Positions 50,392 to 60,094 of a DNA stretch of 64,000 bases are shown piece by piece. The notes under the pieces are model-generated. The model ran no database searches. It worked only from the letters and a program-made list of their open reading frames with translations, and was not told the DNA's origin. The DNA is taken from NCBI GenBank assembly GCA_028285085.1, contig JANQQI010000113.1:1-64000 (forward strand), given 5' to 3'. The position numbers and the translations under genes were made by a program. This DNA is from Saprospiraceae bacterium (lineage in GTDB: Bacteria; Bacteroidota; Bacteroidia; Chitinophagales; Saprospiraceae). The stretch's first letter is position 1. The number at the start of each line of letters is the position of its first letter.

Positions 50392-51882
50392 ATGATTGCA
50401 CTTTACGAGTTGATACAATTATTGCCTGCCTCTTTTGAAGCCCCTTTCCGCAATCGCCTTAATGAGCTCTATTTATTCCTACGCCAACACCCCGGATTAA
50501 GCGAAAAAGAAGCGGCCCAACATTTTTTGGAGGGCAATGATAAGCATTTCAACAAACTCAAAAATCAACTTAAAGAGGCGATTTGCGCTTATCTCATCAC
50601 TCAGCCCGCGAATTGGGCCGATAATGATCAAAAACAGACGTTCGATACGGCACTCAAACAATTCACAGTGTCAAAAATCCTATTAGCTGCTAGTCGCCGA
50701 AAAGCAGGTATTGAAAGAGCTTTAGCGGTATTGAAAAAGCTAGAATACTTGGAAGCACACGCTTTGATCTATTCGGTAGCGATTGATTTACAATTCCACT
50801 TTTCCAGTATCGATCCCAATGCAAAACTGGCGCGATATTATGCTAAAGTTGTTGAGCAACAAACTGAGTTTATCCGCATTGAAAGTGAGGTGCGATTAGC
50901 TTATAGCAGAATCGGATTACTTTGTAATAAGCGAAATAGTTATCCGCCTTCTATTGTTATAGAAGTGGAGGCTATCGCAAAAAAATGTGAGGGATATTCT
51001 AATGTGGCGTCCACCCCAATACGCCGCTTTGTACATACCATTCAGGCTATTCGGTATATCATCAGTTATGATTATGAGCATACGATCCAGCAATGTAATG
51101 CTGCCTTACGTGCTTTTGATCGTAGCTATGCGAATTACAATGCGATCTGCTTTGATTTCATCTCTAAGCAGATTCCCGCTTTGCTGGCAACAGGACAACT
51201 GAAGAAAGCCAAAGAGATGGCTAAAAAGGCCGGTCAGATGATGCCGAAAGGTCAATTCAACTGGCAGTATGCCTTACTTTGTCGTGTCATTGTTTGTTTT
51301 CATCAAGGCCAATACCAAGAGGCTTATGATTTGGCGAAAGCTAAAGGAAAAGCAACACCATCCTACCCTATCTTAGCGGAGCAATGGAAAATCATTAAAG
51401 GCTATATGCATTTTTTGATTCTTACCGGTCATATCGAGCCTTATCGCGAGGAACGCTTTCCTTTGGGGAAATTTATGAATGAAGTACCGATTGCCAGCCA
51501 AGATAAAACCGGGAGCAATATCAACATTTTGCTCGTCCAGATTCTCATTCAAATGTACCGCGGTGAATACGGCAAAATCATTGATCGCATTGATGCATTA
51601 CGTGATTATGTCCGCACCTATACCAGAAATCCCGAGACGATTCGGGCGAATTTATTTCTAACAATGATTCTAAAAATGGAAGCCGCCAGTTTCCATCGGG
51701 CCGGTACCGAACGAAAAACCGGTCGACTGCTGAAAAAATTAATGCAAACACCCATTGCACTCAGTCAAAATATTGGCGTGGAGATTATCCCTTATCCAGT
51801 GCTCTGGCAAATGATGCTAACGCTGCTAGAGAATAAATTCCGCACGCCTAAAACCAGACGTTCCAAAACGTCAATGTCCTAA
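50392..51882 (+). CDS. All-helical repeat protein (TPR-like), paralogue of the 1620 gene
   Basis: 496 aa, cytoplasmic, with no signal or membrane segment. The fold is helical throughout, with TPR-like A/B helix pairs (QGQYQEAYDLAKAKGK). N-terminal EKEAAQHFLEG and LKNQLKEAICAYLI align with the 1620 protein, as do GKFMNEVP, QDKTGSNINILLVQIL, FHRAGTER and GVEIIPYPVLW near the C-terminus. The Arg/Lys-rich tail (KTRRSKTSMS) is extra. Its upstream neighbour, on the other strand, is a double-glycine peptide gene. No catalytic motif is present, so a scaffold, receptor or regulatory role is inferred only. Confidence 0.85.
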   Translation: MIALYELIQLLPASFEAPFRNRLNELYLFLRQHPGLSEKEAAQHFLEGNDKHFNKLKNQLKEAICAYLITQPANWADNDQKQTFDTALKQFTVSKILLAASRRKAGIERALAVLKKLEYLEAHALIYSVAIDLQFHFSSIDPNAKLARYYAKVVEQQTEFIRIESEVRLAYSRIGLLCNKRNSYPPSIVIEVEAIAKKCEGYSNVASTPIRRFVHTIQAIRYIISYDYEHTIQQCNAALRAFDRSYANYNAICFDFISKQIPALLATGQLKKAKEMAKKAGQMMPKGQFNWQYALLCRVIVCFHQGQYQEAYDLAKAKGKATPSYPILAEQWKIIKGYMHFLILTGHIEPYREERFPLGKFMNEVPIASQDKTGSNINILLVQILIQMYRGEYGKIIDRIDALRDYVRTYTRNPETIRANLFLTMILKMEAASFHRAGTERKTGRLLKKLMQTPIALSQNIGVEIIPYPVLWQMMLTLLENKFRTPKTRRSKTSMS

Positions 51883-52018
51883 AGGAATTTCATAAAATAA
51901 CGGCCATTCTCTCCTGAGGCTTTCTTGCTCAGCCCGTACACCGAGAATCAGATTGAACAAGCCAACTAATCTTTATGTCCTCTCTCCCATCCGCTCGCTA
52001 AAGACGGCCGGAATGTTC

Positions 52019-52047
52019 TTTGCACTGCTCACAAAAGATTAAATTTG
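52019..52047 (+). promoter_or_regulatory. Candidate full Bacteroidota promoter for the DUF3857 gene
   Basis: A -33 TTTG at 52019-52022 and a -7 TAAATTTG at 52040-52047 are separated by 17 nt. The ATG is 43 nt downstream of the -7 box. Confidence 0.6.
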
Positions 52048-52090
52048 TCAACAAACCATTTTTACTTTTACTAAAACGATTTACTTAAGC

Positions 52091-55000
52091 ATGAAAAAGA
52101 GTCTAATCCTATCATTCGTTATTGCTTTATTGAGTTGTGTGAGTGCGCAAGCGCAAATGGACGCTGTCTGGGAAGCCCTCGCCCGTCAAGATCAAACCAA
52201 GGCTCGAAATTTATTGGAAAAAGCCTTAAAATCAGAGACTAATCCGACTGATGAAGCAATGACCCTCATCCTCCTAAATACCCTGGAAGGAAAAGAAGAT
52301 AATTTGTCTATTATGCGTGAGGTTATCGACAAAATGAATGATCCTTCGCCTTACTTGTATAGTATGTGGTTTAACGATGCCGTAACCGATGGCTACGCCC
52401 GCAAAAAATCCGATCGGTTGAAATTCGTGAAAAACCTACTTAAGAATGATAAGGTCAATGCCAGCATCAAAGCCGCAACGGGCTACGTACTCGGTATGCA
52501 TTATGGCTACGAAAACGATATGAAATCCGCGGTGAAGTATTGGAATCAAGTCCAATCAGTCCATAACTGGCAGTTTGTGGGGCCCTTTGACAATAGCTCC
52601 GGTAGTGGTTTTGATAAGTTTTACGGCCCAGCGGAGCAAGCAAAAGCAGAAGCCCGCTTTACCTCTAAGACTAACTCGGAAATTCACTGGTTTACCCCCA
52701 AGTACTACGAGCAAGATCCCTGGACCTCTACCGTCTATCACGTAGAAGCCAGCCAAGCGGTCATTTACGCTCAAACTTTTATGGACTTACCCGAAGCACG
52801 AGAGGTGATTGTCGCCCTGGGTGGTTCAGGGAATCTCAAACTCTGGATTAACGATAAGCTGGTCATCAGCGAAGAAGAAGAGCGCACTACTGAGCTGGAC
52901 ATTTACAATCGTCGAGCAACTTTACCCGCCGGTACTAATCGCATTGTTGTGCAATTGGGTTATACGGAAAAGACCAGCTATCCCAATTTCATTCTTCGTT
53001 TTCTTACACCTCAAGGGCAAACTATCGAAGGCCTAACCAGTAGCCCCGAATATCGTGCTTACAATGCACCTAAAACAGTACAACTGGGAGAGCAATTGCC
53101 GCATTTCGCTAAGACCTACTTCGAACAAAAAATGAAAGCGGAGCCAAATAATCCGATTCACGCCATTTTGTTATCGAAAGTCTTCGCGCGTAGCGGGCAT
53201 TACAACGAAGCCCTCGAAGTCCTGCTGACGGCCCGCGAAGCTTTTCCGCAAAATGTATTGATCGAGTATCAGCTCATCCAATTGTATCGTGGCACGCAAG
53301 ATCGAACACAAATGCTACAGCAGGTTGAATATCTTCGACAGGTAGATCCCAACTTAGTCTTTTTTGCGATTTATGATTTTCAACAAAAAATTGAAAGTGA
53401 AGACTACGCCGAAGCCGAAAAGCATTTGAACACGATTGGGCAGGCTTTAGGTAAAGATTCAGAAACGTATTTGGAGTATTTAATTCGTTTGCAATCGGCG
53501 CGTCAGGAATATCAGCAAATGATTATGACCATTGAAGCAGCCTACGTGAAATACCCGGAAAATTCGACTTTTTTACAGTATAAATACCAATTAGAAAAAG
53601 GGCAAAGCGAAGAGCCTTTGCGCGCACTTTCTATTTTAGAAGATTACGCCAAAGAAAATTATAATTACCGTATTAATCAATTAATCATTAACGAATATAC
53701 CAAGGCCGGGAAAAAGAAAAAGGTTGAGAAATTATTGCAGAAACAGTTGGACATGTATCCCAACGATATTGATTTCATGAATCAACTGGCGAGTTTTCAC
53801 TACAAGGCACGTGACTATGACAAAGCACTTAAATATATTGACATGGTACTCGGAAATGCGCCCTTCAGTGATGATGCCTGGCTAGATCGCGGTTATATTC
53901 ACGAAGCTTTAGAACAACCCCAAGCAGCTATTAAAGATTGGGACATGGCCATTTTTCATAATCCTAATTTATTTACTGCACGAGAAAAACGCCGGGAATT
54001 ACAAAATAAAAAACCCATTTTATCTTACGTTAAAAATGACCAGAGCTATGATTTAATCTACGCTGAATTAGATAATCCAGAATTATCGGATGATAATTTC
54101 AGTTATATTTTTAACGAAAAGAATTATGTTGTTTTCCCGGAAGGCGGTTCCGTAGAATTTGGATCCCTGGCCATTAAAATCCACAACGAATCGGGTATCC
54201 AATATTGGAAAGAAGCATCCCTTCCTTATTCTTCTTCTCAGCGCTTAATCGTTGATAAAGCGGAGGTCATTAAAAAGAATCGTCAAAAAATAAATGCTGA
54301 ACAAAATTATAATGAATTTGTGTTTCCCTCACTCGAAGTAGGCGATGCCATTTATATTGATTATCGTTTGGAAAATTATACAGGGGGTATTTTAAGTAAA
54401 GAATTTTGGAGCGAATATGTCTTCAATGATTTTGTGCCGGTTAAAAGTATGAAATATCGAATTTTCACCCCGCAAGATTATAAACTGTACATCGAGACGG
54501 CAAATATTGAACAAAAGCCAACGAAAAAAACAGTTGACGATTTTGTGTGCTACGAATGGGATTTTTCCAATTTGCCAAAATGTAATAGTGAAGATTACAT
54601 GCCTAGTATTTTTGAAGTGGGCATGGCGGTACACATTTCGACCATCCCATCCTGGCAAGTCATTGCCGATTGGTACCGTGACCTCGCGCTACCGCGCGCC
54701 AAGGAAGACTACAATGTGAATAAAGCCTACGAGCGTATTTTTGCCGACCAGCAATTTAATTCGGATTACGACAAAGCTAAAGCGATCTACGATTATCTCT
54801 GCGAAACGATCCGCTACAGCTCCGTAAGTTTTCGGCAGAGCGGCCACGTACCACAAAAGCCGATGACCACCTTGAGTACGCAGCTCGGTGATTGCAAAGA
54901 TTTGTCGACGCTCTATCATACGCTGGCGCGCAAAGCTGGGCTAAAAACAAATCTGGTGCTCGTCAATACCCGGGATAATGGCGAAGAAACGATGAAGGTG

Positions 55001-55846
55001 CCTACGATAGACTTCAATCATTGCATCATTCGTATTGAATTAGACGATCAGATCTTGTATCAAGAATTGACCAGCGAAAAGCTCCCTTTTGGTGCTGTTC
55101 CTAATAATTTGGCCAACGCCCAGGCACTAGTGATTCCGAATTCTTCCGAAGATAAAGTCGGAGAAGAGCTCATGCATATTCCGTTTTCACCTATGATCGA
55201 AAGCAAATTGATTCGTAATACCTCGATTCAGCTCAACGATTCGGGTACAGGTACAGCACAATCAGCATTGACAACGACCGGAAGTGCTGCGGCGAATTAC
55301 CGTTATCATTTTCTAGGGCTGACCCAGGAACTCACCCGCGATGAAGTACAAAATATGCTCGGGCGTTATTTTAAAAATACGCTCAAGCTCGGTGAATATA
55401 AGTTTGACAACCTGGATAGCCGCGTGGCAGAGTTCAAGCTCAGCACAGATTTTAGCTTGGAAGATGAAGTGCTTTCACTCGGTGGCCTAAAAGCATTTAA
55501 GCCGCCTTATTTTGAAGAGATTTTTTCACTGGCGCCTTTCCCCGAGCAAGAGCGAGAGCATCCGGTATTATACTGGAACTACGAGCCCAATGATTATTAC
55601 GAGTGTACACTAACTATCGACATTCCTGAGGACGCGAAGATTATCGAAATTCCCGAGGGTTTGGCCATTGATAACGAATTCATCAAATACGAATTGGTCG
55701 CCGAGCAAATTTCGGAGCGCCAAGTCAAGCTCACACGACGTGCTACTATTAATAAGGCAAATATCTCAGCGGATAAATACGAGACTTTCCGCGAAACGAT
55801 TAAAAAGATCGTAAAAGCCGAGGAAAGCTATATTGCTTATAAATAA
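52091..55846 (+). CDS. Secreted DUF3857 - transglutaminase-like protein with TPR region
   Basis: 1251 aa with a signal peptide (MKKSLILSFVIALLSCVSAQAQ). A helical region (20-150), a PA14-like beta domain around residues 155-310 (WQFVGPFDNSSG, LKLWINDKLVI) and a TPR block (about 345-640) precede DUF3857 (about 650-870, FPEGGSVEFGSLAIKIHNESG). A transglutaminase-like core has Cys in LGDCKDLS (about 935) and His in DFNHCI (about 977). The rest is a C-terminal beta domain. Such proteins are common in Bacteroidota; the periplasmic or surface substrate is unknown. Monocistronic, with its own promoter and downstream hairpin. Confidence 0.9.
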   Translation: MKKSLILSFVIALLSCVSAQAQMDAVWEALARQDQTKARNLLEKALKSETNPTDEAMTLILLNTLEGKEDNLSIMREVIDKMNDPSPYLYSMWFNDAVTDGYARKKSDRLKFVKNLLKNDKVNASIKAATGYVLGMHYGYENDMKSAVKYWNQVQSVHNWQFVGPFDNSSGSGFDKFYGPAEQAKAEARFTSKTNSEIHWFTPKYYEQDPWTSTVYHVEASQAVIYAQTFMDLPEAREVIVALGGSGNLKLWINDKLVISEEEERTTELDIYNRRATLPAGTNRIVVQLGYTEKTSYPNFILRFLTPQGQTIEGLTSSPEYRAYNAPKTVQLGEQLPHFAKTYFEQKMKAEPNNPIHAILLSKVFARSGHYNEALEVLLTAREAFPQNVLIEYQLIQLYRGTQDRTQMLQQVEYLRQVDPNLVFFAIYDFQQKIESEDYAEAEKHLNTIGQALGKDSETYLEYLIRLQSARQEYQQMIMTIEAAYVKYPENSTFLQYKYQLEKGQSEEPLRALSILEDYAKENYNYRINQLIINEYTKAGKKKKVEKLLQKQLDMYPNDIDFMNQLASFHYKARDYDKALKYIDMVLGNAPFSDDAWLDRGYIHEALEQPQAAIKDWDMAIFHNPNLFTAREKRRELQNKKPILSYVKNDQSYDLIYAELDNPELSDDNFSYIFNEKNYVVFPEGGSVEFGSLAIKIHNESGIQYWKEASLPYSSSQRLIVDKAEVIKKNRQKINAEQNYNEFVFPSLEVGDAIYIDYRLENYTGGILSKEFWSEYVFNDFVPVKSMKYRIFTPQDYKLYIETANIEQKPTKKTVDDFVCYEWDFSNLPKCNSEDYMPSIFEVGMAVHISTIPSWQVIADWYRDLALPRAKEDYNVNKAYERIFADQQFNSDYDKAKAIYDYLCETIRYSSVSFRQSGHVPQKPMTTLSTQLGDCKDLSTLYHTLARKAGLKTNLVLVNTRDNGEETMKVPTIDFNHCIIRIELDDQILYQELTSEKLPFGAVPNNLANAQALVIPNSSEDKVGEELMHIPFSPMIESKLIRNTSIQLNDSGTGTAQSALTTTGSAAANYRYHFLGLTQELTRDEVQNMLGRYFKNTLKLGEYKFDNLDSRVAEFKLSTDFSLEDEVLSLGGLKAFKPPYFEEIFSLAPFPEQEREHPVLYWNYEPNDYYECTLTIDIPEDAKIIEIPEGLAIDNEFIKYELVAEQISERQVKLTRRATINKANISADKYETFRETIKKIVKAEESYIAYK

Positions 55847-55862
55847 GTCAAATTTTAATTAT

Positions 55863-55908
55863 CAAAGCCACTTCCGTTGTTGATAAAATCAAGATGGAGG
55901 TGGCTTTG
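55863..55908 (+). terminator. Hairpin after the DUF3857 gene
   Basis: The 13-bp stem CAAAGCCACTTCC / GGAGGTGGCTTTG (one wobble) lacks a long T run; termination is likely but weaker. Confidence 0.55.
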
Positions 55909-55969
55909 GTATTTAAATTCGGATAAAATTAAAGGCAAAGAATAATCTAATCACTGATTTAGCAGAATT

Positions 55970-56524
55970 ATGATCATCCACATCATCGGCGCGTCCGGCT
56001 CGGGCACGACCACTTTGGGTCGAACGCTCGCTCAGGCACTGAGCTGTTCGCATCTAGACGCTGACGATTATTACTGGGTCCCGACCGAGCCGCCTTTTCA
56101 GCAAAAGGTGCCGCTGCCGGAACGCAATGCTAACATCACCCGGGATCTAGAAGCAGCGGGCGACGCCGTCCTCAGTGGCTCCATGGTCAGCTGGGGGGAG
56201 CAGTGGTTAGAGGCTTTTGATCTGGTCATTTTTCTTTGGATTCCCGCCGAGCTCCGCCTGGCTCGCCTGCGGCGCCGCGAAGAGGAACGCTACGGCCCGC
56301 AACAGGATTGGGATGCTACTACACGAACTAATTCCGAAGCCTTTCTCGAGTGGGCCGCCCATTATGATGATTCAGATTTTAGAGGCCGCAGCCGGGTTAT
56401 TCACCGGCAATGGATGGCGCAACTTAATTGCCCTGTCCTTCGGATTGAAGGCGACACCAGTGTTGACGAACGCCTCCAACGTAGCCTGCAGATGATCGAA
56501 AACATAAATAAAGGTCGCCCGTGA
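55970..56524 (+). CDS. Small P-loop kinase (adenylate kinase-like)
   Basis: 184 aa. A Walker A motif GASGSGTTT is at residues 7-15, and a DADDYYW element sits after the first helix. An ARLRRREEERYG lid-like segment with many Arg follows, as in adenylate kinase or shikimate kinase-like ATPases. The specific phosphate acceptor cannot be told. The coding DNA is visibly GC-richer than its neighbours, possibly a sign of transfer. The last codons overlap a hairpin at 56510-56537. Confidence 0.85.
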   Translation: MIIHIIGASGSGTTTLGRTLAQALSCSHLDADDYYWVPTEPPFQQKVPLPERNANITRDLEAAGDAVLSGSMVSWGEQWLEAFDLVIFLWIPAELRLARLRRREEERYGPQQDWDATTRTNSEAFLEWAAHYDDSDFRGRSRVIHRQWMAQLNCPVLRIEGDTSVDERLQRSLQMIENINKGRP

Positions 56525-56537
56525 TCGAGCGACCTTT
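56510..56537 (+). terminator. Hairpin overlapping the kinase stop codon
   Basis: The 9-bp stem AAAGGTCGC / GCGACCTTT (56510-56518 with 56529-56537) lacks a clear T run. Confidence 0.45.
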
Positions 56538-56779
56538 ACGTCATTTATAATCCTACAAATCGTTGTCGGAAATAGGAATTGATTGAGAGCGTATTGGGGA
56601 TTTAGTAATCGAACTTATTTGTCCACTAATTTGCTTATACTTCTTTCCCAAAACTGTCATTTAGCTCAGGCTAAACTCTATTTTTTGAGCATCGTCTAAT
56701 CAAATTATTAATCAAATCGTCACAAAGACCAAATTCCCCAACACGCTCTTTTAGCCTAATAATTATTATCTCGTTTGAC

Positions 56780-58801
56780 TTAGCGTTGTACAGCCATTTG
56801 CTGCTGAGCGACAACTTTACCATCCGCAAAAATGGCGTATAAGTATGTACCATTGCTCAAATTGCTAGCGTCGAATTCAATTTGACCTTCACCGGGAGCC
56901 AAAGTAAAATCAGCTACAGGCTGTCCGTTGATGCTATAGACCATCAACTTCGCACCGATCATATCTTCTGGTAAAACGTAGTCAATAACGGTCACATCTT
57001 CGAACGGGTTTGGACGATTGGTTGCCAATACGACGCGGCTTGCTGCTGCAGGCGTAATTGTTGAAGCATTACCATTTGCAGACTGCTGATCAACCAAAGT
57101 ATTTACCATCGCCTCCAGGCGATTCAGGCGATCTTGCATCGCAGCCATTTCACGCGATTGCTCATCAATAATCTCATACTGAACATCGATTACTTCTTGT
57201 TGGTCTTCAAAGGCTTCCACCAAAACGGGAATCATACCGGTCATATTGACGCTATGTGTACCATCTTCATTGGTGCGTACCAATTCAGGCAATTGACGTT
57301 CCAAACCAGCATAATCAATAGCGTAAACGTCCTGGTCTTGCTGACCTTCGAGCGATAATACCTTATCCAAAGCACGATCAATCGTTTTAGCTGCATCGCG
57401 ATTCGAGCGAGGAGTTTCACTTTGCCATACCCCACCGTTCAAATTAACATCTCCATTTACAAGAATACCTAAGCCTTCGGCACCAGTTCCACCGATCGAC
57501 AATACCAAAGTACCACAGCTAGCGCTTGTACCATTACGGAATTCCAGATTCGAAGCCGTGTTATTCCACAATACGGTTGGCTGCTTGGTAACTTCGTTGA
57601 CACCAACATTGACAGAATTGGTTGGATCAAGCTGTGCACGGTAGCCATACAACTGGCAATTTGTACCACCCGGACCACCGGATTCTCCTAAGCCGACAAA
57701 TTTACCGGCAGGCGAACCGTTAGGTGACAACAAAATATTGTTACCACGGACATCCAATTCAACCGTTGGGCTACTCGTACGGATTCCTACGCGATCTCTA
57801 AAGACCCCTCTACCGTTTACAAATAAACCTAGTGTTCCACCAGCTGCAGTTGGACCTAAGCGTGCTACGGTAAATCCGCAGGAGGTTTCAGAGATGTTGT
57901 TGTCAAAATTAAATTCGAGATCCACCTCACCGTTGTTCCAAAGGATCGTAGGTATACGCTTCTCAGCCTGGATACCAAAGTTGAATCCATCGGTAGGATT
58001 AAGCTGGGTACGCAATCCATAAAGGTTACAAACAGGAGCGGAAGGGCTACCACCAGATTCACCCAGTGCGACGAATTTACCTTGGGTAGGGTCATCTGCA
58101 TCAGCAGATGGTGCCAGGAATAAATTGTCACCACGAATGTCCGCCTGTGCAATTGGATTGTGGATACCGACGCCCAAACGATCTGACATCGTGACATTAC
58201 CAAACACTTTTAAACCGGTCAAAGAGGAAATGTCTTCATTAGGGCCAGTGAACTGAGCTACCAAATTACCACAGTTGATACCGGAACCGTTGCGGATCTC
58301 AAAACTTTGGTTTGGATTTTCCCAAAGGATGAGTGGCGTAAAATCAACGTCCAATCCGAGGTTTACAGCATTGTTCGTGGCACGCTGAGCGCGGAAGCCA
58401 TAGAGGTCACATAAATTGCCTCCGCCACCGGGGATACCACCAGATTCACCGATCGCTGCAAATTTAACTGACAATTGCGGGAGGCTTGGCCCCAAGAAAA
58501 TATTATTACCGCGAACGTCTAACTGGGCAATTGGGTTGGTCGTATTAATTCCCAAACGCGCCTGATCGGTTAAACTCATTCTGGTCGTTCCATCCAGTCG
58601 GAAATCTAAACGGCCATTACCACGAGCGTTAATGTATCCATTGGCGTTATCGTGGCCAATTTCTGTCCAATTGCCAAAGCTACCTACTGCACTGGCCCGG
58701 ATAATACCGTTAAAATTAAATACCTGCGCCATCAACGCACTGGAAAAGAAAAGAAATGCGAGGGTCATTACACCCCAAGTCATGTGATGTTTGATGTTCA
58801 T
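56780..58801 (-). CDS. T9SS-secreted repeat protein with S74-like chaperone segment
   Basis: 673 aa with a signal peptide (WGVMTLAFLFFSSALMAQ). Three repeats of about 140 aa carry LDVRGNNI-type and KF.ALGESGG motifs with CNLYG/CQLYG (about 90-480). A segment like the peptidase S74 intramolecular chaperone of tail-fibre proteins follows (NRDAAKTIDRALDKVLSLEG, LERQLPELVRTNEDGTHSVNMTGMIPVLVEA), then a heptad coiled coil (REMAAMQDRLNRLEAMVNTLV) and a type A T9SS sorting domain (NRPNPFEDV to QQMAVQR). A trimeric fibre or adhesin that is T9SS-exported is the natural reading. It is followed by no obvious terminator. Confidence 0.87.
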   Translation of the reverse strand: MNIKHHMTWGVMTLAFLFFSSALMAQVFNFNGIIRASAVGSFGNWTEIGHDNANGYINARGNGRLDFRLDGTTRMSLTDQARLGINTTNPIAQLDVRGNNIFLGPSLPQLSVKFAAIGESGGIPGGGGNLCDLYGFRAQRATNNAVNLGLDVDFTPLILWENPNQSFEIRNGSGINCGNLVAQFTGPNEDISSLTGLKVFGNVTMSDRLGVGIHNPIAQADIRGDNLFLAPSADADDPTQGKFVALGESGGSPSAPVCNLYGLRTQLNPTDGFNFGIQAEKRIPTILWNNGEVDLEFNFDNNISETSCGFTVARLGPTAAGGTLGLFVNGRGVFRDRVGIRTSSPTVELDVRGNNILLSPNGSPAGKFVGLGESGGPGGTNCQLYGYRAQLDPTNSVNVGVNEVTKQPTVLWNNTASNLEFRNGTSASCGTLVLSIGGTGAEGLGILVNGDVNLNGGVWQSETPRSNRDAAKTIDRALDKVLSLEGQQDQDVYAIDYAGLERQLPELVRTNEDGTHSVNMTGMIPVLVEAFEDQQEVIDVQYEIIDEQSREMAAMQDRLNRLEAMVNTLVDQQSANGNASTITPAAASRVVLATNRPNPFEDVTVIDYVLPEDMIGAKLMVYSINGQPVADFTLAPGEGQIEFDASNLSNGTYLYAIFADGKVVAQQQMAVQR

Positions 58802-59406
58802 ACCTTTTAAATTTAGAGGGTTAATAAAAACTGATGATTTATAATGGACACCGAAGTGGATTTTTAGTTTTTATTTTTCACAACCGCTCCCTCTTGGCCG
58901 TTGCTATTTATATCTTCATAATTTAATTATTCAATTCAACAATATTTTTAGATTTAATTTTAATTAAAAAACAGTATTAATTATTTCAATTAAAAGATTT
59001 TCATTTTAAATCATAATTTATTTTTATTCTCTATAAAAAAATTATTATAACTAATATTTCTTCTCACTTTTCCACATACTTCTCTCATCTGTTACAGCTA
59101 CGTCAATGCATCACAAAAACACATTAGCTATAAACAGTAAAACAATCCATTAATTTTCACAGCTAGTAAAAATGTAGAAGTCAGGTACTTTTATATTTAA
59201 AAACTCATTTTTATTGATAAAAAACGAACTACTTGCTTAGACAACAAACAAGTATTTTTTTATCTAAAATGTACTTTAAATAATCCAGTAGAATCAATAA
59301 CAATTATTTATTTGGGTATTTAAAATAAATTATTGCTATTCACTCTAACTCATACAGAATTAAAAACATACCAATCCTGTAAGCAATAAGTAGTAAAATA
59401 TAAAAG

Positions 59407-59446
59407 TCACTCGCCTCCGAAAGGAGACACTGCAAGTGTGAGTTGA
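59407..59446 (+). ncRNA. Candidate structured RNA: compact three-way junction
   Basis: Stem ACTC / GAGT (59409-59412 with 59440-59443) closes two adjacent hairpins: CTCC-GAAA-GGAG (59415-59426, a GNRA tetraloop) and ACACT-GCA-AGTGT (59427-59439). Only two nucleotides (59413-59414) are unpaired in the junction. It stands out in AT-rich DNA. Neither hammerhead core nor tRNA features are present. No identity is known. Confidence 0.3.
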
Positions 59447-59746
59447 AAATAAATTAAAGCGTGGAAAGGGCTTTAGTTTATTTAAAAAAGTCTGGAGGTT
59501 TGGTAGGCTGGAAGGCCTCTGCTATAAAATGTAGTATTTTGTGTAGGTACAAGGTGTAATCACCCGATTGCATTCGAAATATAATAATGTTTTTGCAAAA
59601 AGTCTAATTTTATAATATTCTTTTGCCAGTTAGATGACAACTTTAAAAATATTGCAACAAAATGTCATTTACATTAGATAACAATGCTTCTAGGGCCTTG
59701 GATTTCTAGCCAGCGGTAGACAATTAGTGGCTATCTAAAACTGCAC

Positions 59747-59944
59747 TTAATGAATACCATTCAGGCTGGCATTACCTTCATTGCGGATCACAAGCTGTTT
59801 TATTCCTGGGCATTGAAATGCTATAGATGAGGCTATAGCATCCCTGCGATTAACTGCTCCATGGATGTCGAGCTCCCGATCTAAATGGCTTTGCCCAGTC
59901 ATCGCTCCGAGCACCACATCAAAGGCATACGTATCGTCCCTCAT
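59747..59944 (-). CDS. Possible small protein or fragment, weakly BON-like
   Basis: 65 aa. The segment LDIHGAVNRRDAIASSIAFQCPGIKQLVIRN has the spacing of a BON-type strand-helix-strand (x-G-x-V ... helix ... PGI.x-V). The GC content is higher than the surrounding spacer, and the ATG is near 59944. It may be a real small gene or the remnant of a longer one. Confidence 0.35.
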   Translation of the reverse strand: MRDDTYAFDVVLGAMTGQSHLDRELDIHGAVNRRDAIASSIAFQCPGIKQLVIRNEGNASLNGIH

Positions 59945-60094
59945 ACTTTAACAGGTTCATAACAGTTTCAAGACTGGTCTATATAGGGTATAGATAAAGG
60001 AAAATCTTAATTTTACGAGGTCAAGCAGCAAACAATGTCGAAAGATAGATGTTCGAATTGTTTTGACCATTTTACTAATCAAAATCTCAAGATC

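Larger units (their letters stand above)
58802..60094. other. Long AT-rich spacer (1.3 kb) with small structured and coding remnants
   Basis: Mostly very AT-rich with no long frame. Two items stand out: a compact three-way-junction-like fold at 59407-59446 and a 65-aa minus-strand frame at 59747-59944. Otherwise nothing is supported. It lies between divergent genes. Confidence 0.5.

Noticed and set aside
59407-59446. Hammerhead ribozyme or tRNA
   Set aside because: No CUGANGA core, no anticodon or T-arm geometry; kept only as an unassigned junction.
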